From: Carboxylicivirga marina
GTDB taxonomy: Bacteria; Bacteroidota; Bacteroidia; Bacteroidales; Marinilabiliaceae
NCBI RefSeq assembly: GCF_016612505.1
Contig: NZ_JAENRR010000037.1
Coordinates: forward strand, 1-48,074
Direction of reading: 5' to 3'
Length of the DNA: 48,074 nucleotides
Shown in pieces: positions 43,101 through 48,074 of the stretch. Position numbers and translations under genes: made by a program. The notes below the pieces were generated by a model, which searched no databases, was not told the origin of the DNA, and saw only the letters and a program-made list of their open reading frames with translations. How positions within the stretch are numbered: position 1 is the first letter of the stretch; each line of letters starts with the position of its first letter.

Positions 43101-45597
43101 TAACTGGGAACTTAACCTCCTGATTGGTTTTATAATAACCGTATCCACTTGGGTCTTTAATACCAACATAGTTAGGATAAACGTGCATGCTGGTGTAATT
43201 CCAACCTTCGTTGGGTTGACCGCCTTTTTCTAATACCCTGGCAGCAATCTTTAGTTTTAAGGCTGATGGGACTTTCCCCAGGGAAGGTACAAACCAGGAT
43301 GCACTGTGATGACCTTTCGCATCTAATTCGGTCTTAAGCACATTGTGCGTGCTGGCTTTAAACTCCACATCTTCACGTGTAAATGTGAATTCGCGATATT
43401 TGGGAAAGGTCATTTCATAAGGTAACACCTCAATGCTTGCTTCCGCCTTAAGGTTGGACGCCGGAGCACCAAACAGGTACTTGGCATTAATATCGAAATC
43501 AATGACTTTATCCGTCCATATAAACTGTCTTTTGCGTGGTTTAACCTGCACCTTTAATTGCTCGGCTACCACCGTTTCTATCTTCAATTCTTTATTAAAA
43601 TAAGAACCCCCAGCCTGTATGTTTATGTTATAGGTACCGGTAGGTGCATTGTCGTCGGTGGTCATTTTAAACACATACATGCCATCGGTTGAGTTTACCT
43701 CAACGTGCTCAAAGATGGTGTTGTATTGCGGATCGCGAACCGATATTTCGGCCGGATGATTGTGTGGAAAAGTTGAGTCACTATTCCTGGCGATGAAGGA
43801 CACATGAATGGAGTCGCCCGGACGGTATACGCCTCGCTCCAGGTAGATAAAACCTTTAGTTTTGTTTCGATTGTTATGCACACCGCCAATATCAAAGCCT
43901 GAATTACTCCAGCTCATCTCGTTTTTATTTAGCAGCGTTAGTTGGTTCTTGTATTCAGCGCTTACGTAATTGTAATAATTACGACTGCCAAAGCTTGCTA
44001 AGCCCTGGCTGTTAGTTGTGTTGCTGGCTTCAACATCTCCCTGCCAGTTTAGTAATGAAACACGTACACCCGACATGGCTTTGCCACTCACTATATTGGT
44101 AACGAAAACATTAGTACCATCGTTGGTGCGTTTCAATGTCATGCCCAAATCACTTAAGAAGACAGGTTTGTATATCTGGCCTTTGTTCAATACATAATGA
44201 AGGATGTCTTCTTCCGTTTCCTTCATCATGTCTTCGGGTGTGAAGTTGATGCGGATCAAAAATAAACCGTCATCGTATTTTCCAAACAGATCGGATAAAT
44301 CAAATTCATTGAGTAACCACTCGTTTTGTGTGGCACCAATTTCGATGGTTTGGTTTTTAACAATGACTCCAATGTTGCTTTCATAGTTACTCCCAAATCC
44401 TTTGTTACGGGTGCGTGAACTGTTGAGTTGTTGCGAACGGGCAAAATCACCAATACGCTGGGTGAACACTTTTTTAACCTGCAGGTGCACCCGACTAAGG
44501 TTAGTGGTGTAAAACTGTATCTTCTTGTTATTGGATGTAGGCAATATAATACCATTGGATGCAAACTCCAGCTGTGGTGGAATATCTGAAAAGCTAATTT
44601 CCCTGCTTACCTGAGACTCAGTTTTGGTGCCCCATCGGCTGCTAACACCCTTGTTAACTGTAATGGTATAGGAAGAGCCAAACTTAAAGTTACCGTCGAT
44701 GATGGCTGTCTTGCCCAGTTTTTTAATTTTATAATCGATGGCTGGTGACACTGAAATCAAGCCATCAATATTTTGCTCCATGCTTATGTCATCGGAGAAA
44801 ACCACTCGCACACGCGGATTGCGCCCATCTTCATCAACCCTGAATTTGTTGGCTTCCATCTTTTTCAGAGGCGAAACCACAAAGGTTTCGGTATAGTCAA
44901 ATTCCAGCTCCAGGTCTTCTTTTTGAATGATGAAGCTAAAGTTCTGGTTATTATCTAAGCGGGTAATCTCAGTGGTGCTAAACTGGAAATTCCAGTCATC
45001 CACCTGGCTCCAGTTAAGCGTGCATTTACCACCTTTGATCTTAGCCGCTTTTTGCAGTGTCTCCAGCTTTGTTTTTTCAGAGAAAGTAATATTACCACGA
45101 TAGACCAAAAGCTTGGGGCTATTATGATCTTTTAACTCCAATGAGCCTTTAAAAGCAGTTATGTCGCGACCCAAAACATTGAAAGCAAATTCCAAATCAT
45201 CGAGCCTGGCTGTTTTAAACTTATCAATAATATCTTGCAGGTGTAGTGTTCCCTGGTAAGCTGTGCGTAACTCCAATGCTTCATCAGGTACAAAAAGCAA
45301 AGTGCGTTTGTTCTCCCATTTGGCATCACCTTTAATGGCTGGTGAAAAGCTAAAAGCTTCCTTTGCTGAACTTCCCACTTCGTTATCTTCGATAACCGGG
45401 TTGTTGAAAATCACTTTAATGCTTTCGTCGAAATGAATCTCGCCACTTGTTACAAAACTAACCTCTTTGGCTTGTTCTTCTGTGTAGCTAACTTCTACTT
45501 TGGCAGAGCCTTTGGCTTTTTTCTTATTGTTACAGGCAGCAAAAGCACTAAGTATAAGAATTAATAAACTCCAGTTGTAAATTGTGTTTTTATTCAT
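40135..45597 (-). CDS. Alpha-2-macroglobulin family lipoprotein with thioester
   Basis: This 1820-residue periplasmic lipoprotein starts with a type II signal peptide whose lipobox is SAFAAC (lipidated Cys21). The body is a chain of MG domains; the MG1/bait region is near residues 600-1000, where GVYRPGDSIHVSF marks the YfhM-type MG fold. The thioester motif is intact: GCVEQ with Cys1364 and Gln1367, in RYPYGCVEQTTSAVFP, followed by an alpha-alpha toroid and C-terminal receptor-like domain. Such proteins trap attacking proteases. It precedes and overlaps pbpC, its usual partner. Length agrees with large Bacteroidota homologues. Confidence 0.95.
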   Translation of the reverse strand: MNKNTIYNWSLLILILSAFAACNNKKKAKGSAKVEVSYTEEQAKEVSFVTSGEIHFDESIKVIFNNPVIEDNEVGSSAKEAFSFSPAIKGDAKWENKRTLLFVPDEALELRTAYQGTLHLQDIIDKFKTARLDDLEFAFNVLGRDITAFKGSLELKDHNSPKLLVYRGNITFSEKTKLETLQKAAKIKGGKCTLNWSQVDDWNFQFSTTEITRLDNNQNFSFIIQKEDLELEFDYTETFVVSPLKKMEANKFRVDEDGRNPRVRVVFSDDISMEQNIDGLISVSPAIDYKIKKLGKTAIIDGNFKFGSSYTITVNKGVSSRWGTKTESQVSREISFSDIPPQLEFASNGIILPTSNNKKIQFYTTNLSRVHLQVKKVFTQRIGDFARSQQLNSSRTRNKGFGSNYESNIGVIVKNQTIEIGATQNEWLLNEFDLSDLFGKYDDGLFLIRINFTPEDMMKETEEDILHYVLNKGQIYKPVFLSDLGMTLKRTNDGTNVFVTNIVSGKAMSGVRVSLLNWQGDVEASNTTNSQGLASFGSRNYYNYVSAEYKNQLTLLNKNEMSWSNSGFDIGGVHNNRNKTKGFIYLERGVYRPGDSIHVSFIARNSDSTFPHNHPAEISVRDPQYNTIFEHVEVNSTDGMYVFKMTTDDNAPTGTYNINIQAGGSYFNKELKIETVVAEQLKVQVKPRKRQFIWTDKVIDFDINAKYLFGAPASNLKAEASIEVLPYEMTFPKYREFTFTREDVEFKASTHNVLKTELDAKGHHSASWFVPSLGKVPSALKLKIAARVLEKGGQPNEGWNYTSMHVYPNYVGIKDPSGYGYYKTNQEVKFPVILLDTNGQPVSGSTLQYKIYRNDKRWWYQYDSRSSYRLKYKEDNQTYLETEGSINSTDGVATISFEPSEDGEYLIEVSDGGNGHSASIFFSAYRYGSSGGSDRNEGTLAIKADKEKYSPDETAKIKLPNPKRGNVLVTIEQGNEMLDWFWVDPSKTDADELVIDIPLDKSMLPNVYATVSVLQPHDQTINDRPIRMFGIIPIYVEDENTKIKYLISTADNLVPNEDFTVDISTENGQQSQFTIAVVDEGLLSLTQFRTPRPWREFYKKIGLFVDSYDIFSQVISANKGDVFQTFSIGGAEEMDYRESQVDPVDGKKRFEPVCMFKGPLMTDSNGKASVSFHMPNYSGAVRVMVVGAQRGNFGNADKTVPVRSDIIMQPSIPRMLNPGDEFTLPVALFNLNKKITQADFTISTEGPLEVISHINHSVDFSQSSEADIAYKVRVKKAVGQAKIVIKGQSGDIVVESTTNIKVVPNATRQYDKETQKVAKGNSIEMNVPKVGLDGTNNASIELSVFPNMDFNHRLKWLIRYPYGCVEQTTSAVFPQLMLKSMGYFSTGEGKQIDENINNGIKRLQRFVVANGGFSYWPGGTSISFWGTNYVTHFLVEAKKMGYAVPDYLYDNGINTLRNYAKKHKGDLMTRVNRVFILALADRSVMSEMNLLMENKIDKMSSTQKWMLATAYHLNGVEDVREQILAKAEHTTEEYKPDIYSYGSKHRDDAIILYCATLMGKMNDAELLAKSTARKLSTLDYLSTQSSGYMLLSLGKYFKARGIEIGNGQIMTGNIILANGDKIAFNKAGNYSVKIPDNFGQTLKVELSEASDLEQVYATLSWNGVPFEDNTPAVEKNLNLDVEWYDENGKHINPQNLKQGTTFYGRFSVQNASAVSDLNELALVQIIPSGWAIENTRLNGTLLPDWVREWSIGHEDYLDIRDDRVMWFFDLDGKKKLDFVVKLNCIHVGQFVLPPTLAEAMYNSDFKATTEGVKVHVESYK

Positions 45598-45778
45598 GGT
45601 GATCTGGGATGTGTGAGAATGTTAAGATGACTAAAATATAAATTTTATTCTAATCATTAACATAGATTTACAATAAGTAAGGCGGCTGCCGTTTCGATTA
45701 ACAGACTGGTCAAACTTTTGCTAATTATTAACGTGAGTTCAATTTAAATTATAAAACTCAGATTGAAATAAAAAGCCT

Positions 45779-45786
45779 TACCTTTG
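45779..45786 (+). promoter_or_regulatory. Putative -7 element before the small YkgJ gene
   Basis: TACCTTTG matches TAnnTTTG exactly; the nearest TTG is only 13 bases upstream (45763-45765), shorter than usual. A transcript would have a leader of about 80 bases. Confidence 0.4.
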
Positions 45787-45869
45787 ATCCGGATGGGATA
45801 ATATTAATGAATATTACAATGCCTCTTTCCATTCGCAACGAATCAAATTAAACTAAGATTAATTGCTTT

Positions 45870-46193
45870 ATGGAAAACAAAATCTCATCGCCTACCTGTC
45901 AGAATTGTGGTGTTTGTTGTCGTAACTTTCCATTTGTGGAACTTAACGAGAATGAACTGAAAGCATTAGAAGGTTTCACGAAAATGCACCGTCATGAATT
46001 TACCGACCCTCGTGGCCCTAGTTATGATGATGGCTACTTTCTAAAATCGAAAGAAAATGGCGATTGCATCTTCCTAAAAATAGATAATGGTTTCTTTACA
46101 TGTGGTGTATATGAGGCTCGCGCCGGTATCTGTCGTAACTACCCTATTAATGAACACCATTGGAAATGGTGTAATGAAAATCGGGTGGAATAA
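45870..46193 (+). CDS. Small YkgJ-family cysteine cluster protein
   Basis: The 107-residue protein is a compact member of the YkgJ group: CQNCGVCCRNFPFVELNE near the start, then CIFLKIDNGFFTCGVYEARAGICRNYPI, giving the CxxCxxCC...C..Y..R...CR pattern. The cysteines probably bind a metal or an Fe-S cluster. Function is unknown. The protein ends soon after the last motif, which is normal for the short branch. It is a single gene in a 270-base-spaced region between the large lipoprotein gene and a small membrane protein on the other strand. Confidence 0.88.
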   Translation: MENKISSPTCQNCGVCCRNFPFVELNENELKALEGFTKMHRHEFTDPRGPSYDDGYFLKSKENGDCIFLKIDNGFFTCGVYEARAGICRNYPINEHHWKWCNENRVE

Positions 46194-46264
46194 TATCTTT
46201 GTCTGTTGTCTTTTTAACAGCGACAAAGCGTAAGTGCTACAACGAACATGTGATAAACTCTTGA

Positions 46265-46543
46265 TTAACTATTATGATAAGCTCGTTCATTTAACTTCCA
46301 AACAGTTAAACCATTAAAAAAACCAAGTATAAATCCTCCAATTGTAAAAAGAATTAATCGAATATGCCAAGTTTCAACAGGCTCTACAAGATGAGAAATA
46401 ACGTTAGTAATAGCTGCCCAAAATAGCCCCATCCCTAACGCTCCGTATACTATCGCATATCGTATCTTTCCTTTACATCTTATTTTTTCCCATTTTTCTT
46501 TTGAAGGTCGTATCATACTTTTTTTCTCTAGAAATACATTCAT
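46265..46543 (-). CDS. Small two-helix membrane protein, unknown function
   Basis: The 92-residue protein has a basic N-terminus (MIRPSKEKWEKIRCKGKIRY) and two predicted membrane helices (about residues 30-50 and 60-80), ending NERAYHNS. A second ATG at 46516 would remove nine residues and may be the true start. No family is recognised. It stands alone on the minus strand between two plus-strand units. A real gene is likely on composition and membrane topology, but the support is limited to that. Confidence 0.6.
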   Translation of the reverse strand: MNVFLEKKSMIRPSKEKWEKIRCKGKIRYAIVYGALGMGLFWAAITNVISHLVEPVETWHIRLILFTIGGFILGFFNGLTVWKLNERAYHNS

Positions 46544-46800
46544 ATGTTACATGTAAAAATAGTCTTTTTTAGAAGGTGTTGATAGCATTCAACCTCGTAT
46601 ATTTATTTACAAGCTGACGATTAAGCTACAATTCTTTACTCAACTGAAAAATAATCTCTCAGTTCTATTTCTATTCTGAACATTCTTTCATAACTTTTAC
46701 TATCCTATCCTCCTTACTTTCTGACAATTACAAATAACTTTATTCCCGGCCACTTTTAGTGGTGGTTTCACAGCCAATTACTAACTAATACATAAGCTTT

Positions 46801-47079
46801 ATGGAACACGGACCTGCTGCCAAACTTGGCGTTGATCATGCATCAAAGAAAAAATCAAAGCTCGGCGTTATCCTATTTATCTTCTATTCACTGGTCTACG
46901 CAGGATTTGTCGTTATTGGCGTTGTCAATTATGAATTAATGGGTAAAATCATCTTTGCCGGGCAAAACTTAGCTGTTGTCTATGGTTTTGGACTAATCAT
47001 TTTTGCTATTGTTCTTGGCTTAATCTACAACGCCATCTGCACCAATTATGAAAATTCAATGAATAAGGAGGACAAATAA
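46801..47079 (+). CDS. DUF485 family membrane protein
   Basis: This 92-residue protein has two membrane helices and the DUF485 pattern (LGVILFIFYSLVYAGFVVIG, then a short loop and VYGFGLIIFAIVLGLIYNAI), followed by a charged tail. DUF485 (YjcH-type) proteins are encoded directly before acetate/solute:cation symporters and probably assist them. Here the stop codon overlaps the symporter start by one base (AATGA), preceded by a GGAGG site. The usual order in acs-yjcH-actP operons supports the call; acs is not in the window. Confidence 0.93.
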   Translation: MEHGPAAKLGVDHASKKKSKLGVILFIFYSLVYAGFVVIGVVNYELMGKIIFAGQNLAVVYGFGLIIFAIVLGLIYNAICTNYENSMNKEDK

Positions 47080-48002
47080 TGATCTATACACCATCAATAA
47101 CCGCCATCATTATTTTTATATTATTTGTGGCACTAGTACTTGGCTTATCGTTTTACTTCGCAGGCAAAACCAAATCAGCCTCAAGCTTTTATGCAGCAGG
47201 TGGCACTATACACTGGGGCGTTAATGGAATCGCTTTTGCCGGCGATTACCTGTCGGCTGCCTCATTTCTTGGCATTTGCGGAATGATTGCCTTCTCAGGG
47301 TATGATGGCTTCCTGTATTCGATAGGTTATCTGGCCGGATGGATTGTTGCGCTGTTTCTGGTTGCTGAACCACTTAAGCGATTGGGTAAATTTACCTTCA
47401 CAGATGCCTTGGATGCAAAATTCGACTCTAAGGCTATTCAATTAACAGCTGCCATCAGCACCTTAATTGTATCTATGTTTTACCTCATACCTCAAATGGT
47501 TGGTGCAGGAGCTTTGGTAAAACCATTGCTGGGTTTAGAACATCATTGGGGAGTAATCATCGTTGGGGTCATTGTTATATTTATTGTAGCAACCGCGGGC
47601 ATGACATCCACTACATATGTGCAGTTTATTAAGGGAGCATTGCTAATTGTCTTTTCTACTATTTTATGTATCTACATTTTTAACAATGGGCTTAAGCTAA
47701 CACCTGAAACAAAGCATCAATCGTATCATCAATTTATTAACATCTCACCATTGATAGAAAACAACAAAATCATTGGAGCTGATGATTATACAATTCTTAA
47801 GCAAATAGTTGTAAAAGAACAAACCTTGGTTAAGCTGGAAAAAGACGGTGTTAATAGATGGTTCAATCTGGTGAAGGATGACGATAAACAAATTCTGCAA
47901 GAAATGCTATCAACCACAAATTTGTATAAAGGAGAAAAGCTTTACAATGGTGAACCCGCAGAAAACGCGAAATTCTATCAGGTTGGCCATATGAGTAAAG
48001 GT
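47079..48002 (+). pseudogene. actP: Acetate-type cation:solute symporter (ActP/SSS), truncated
   Basis: The N-terminal part matches ActP-like sodium:solute symporters: FYAAGGTIHWGVNGIAFAGDYLSAASFLGI is diagnostic, and about seven helices follow. The family is normally about 550 residues or more, but the frame breaks off near residue 307 after VGHMSK and stops at 48011 (GGF, stop). The family-like sequence ends abruptly at about 48000 and is followed by AT-rich sequence unlike the gene. A stop or a disrupting insertion is the likely cause; the rest of the gene would lie beyond the window. The DUF485 gene before it is intact. Confidence 0.8.
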
Positions 48003-48074
48003 GGGTTCTAAAAATTAGTTTTTTCAATTTTTGACTTGATAAAATCGCAGAACCCTTTAACGAAATTTTCAAAT
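48003..48074. mobile_element. Possible end of an inserted element (partial, at window edge)
   Basis: From about 48003 the sequence leaves the actP frame. GGGTTCT (48003-48009) and AGAACCC (48049-48055) are perfect inverted repeats about 40 bases apart, and the stretch is AT-rich. The pattern is compatible with the left end of an insertion sequence that interrupts actP. The transposase and far end are outside the window, so the call is an inference. Confidence 0.4.

Overview
The window looks like a chromosomal segment of a Bacteroidota bacterium, probably class Bacteroidia in the Marinilabiliales/Bacteroidales area (an inference from gene content). The signs are a PorQ-type protein of the type IX secretion system, several good matches to the Bacteroidota promoter pattern (TTG, about 19 bases, TAnnTTTG), few strong Shine-Dalgarno sites outside the cell-shape operon, and moderately low GC. 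Most of the sequence is housekeeping DNA interrupted by small accessory islands. No rRNA, tRNA or CRISPR array was recognised.

Layout. 1-6.0 kb: a DAACS symporter, a convergent SulP transporter/beta-carbonic anhydrase pair, peptidase E and a MacB/FtsX-type permease. 6.3-8.0 kb: a CotH-like exported protein overlapping a DUF4956 membrane protein. 8.1-9.1 kb: a DUF559 endonuclease gene set among three copies of a 127-130 bp palindrome-rich element. 9.2-11.7 kb: a minus-strand set of holin-like protein, GH108 muramidase, helical protein, 21-base tandem repeat ORF and LytTR regulator, with no phage structural genes. 11.9-15.3 kb: Vsr, a controller protein with a clear C-box, a C5 methyltransferase, an HpaII-like endonuclease and a small unknown protein. 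15.6-19.5 kb: 5-oxoprolinase genes pxpABC and an NRAMP-fold transporter that lacks the metal ligands. 19.7-27.1 kb: purH followed by mreB-mreC-mreD-PBP2-rodA. 27.3-28.8 kb: a KamA-like radical SAM gene behind a strikingly structured leader. 28.9-31.0 kb: a second restriction-modification pair (Dam-like methylase and PD-(D/E)XK nuclease). 31.1-32.3 kb: membrane protein, XRE regulator and Qnr-like pentapeptide protein. 32.4-37.6 kb: EamA transporter, YkgJ-type protein, PorQ, a coiled-coil protein, NDH-2, GtrA and a 50-residue membrane protein. 37.8-45.6 kb: overlapping pbpC and an alpha-2-macroglobulin lipoprotein gene. 45.9-48.1 kb: a small YkgJ protein, a small membrane protein, DUF485 and an acetate-type symporter that breaks off about 70 bases before the window ends, probably at a mobile element.

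The genes form recognisable working units: bicarbonate or anion uptake with carbonic anhydrase; 5-oxoproline hydrolysis with a likely dedicated transporter; the rod-shape elongation machinery; and a periplasmic repair/defence pair (PBP1C and alpha-2-macroglobulin). Two complete restriction-modification systems plus Vsr make the window rich in DNA-modification genes.

The least explained parts are (i) the DUF559 gene with its flanking MITE-like repeats, (ii) the LytTR/heptad-repeat/muramidase/holin cluster, (iii) the structured RNA before the KamA-like gene, and (iv) a dispersed family of CCTGACAGG hairpins with five copies between 4.6 and 19.6 kb.
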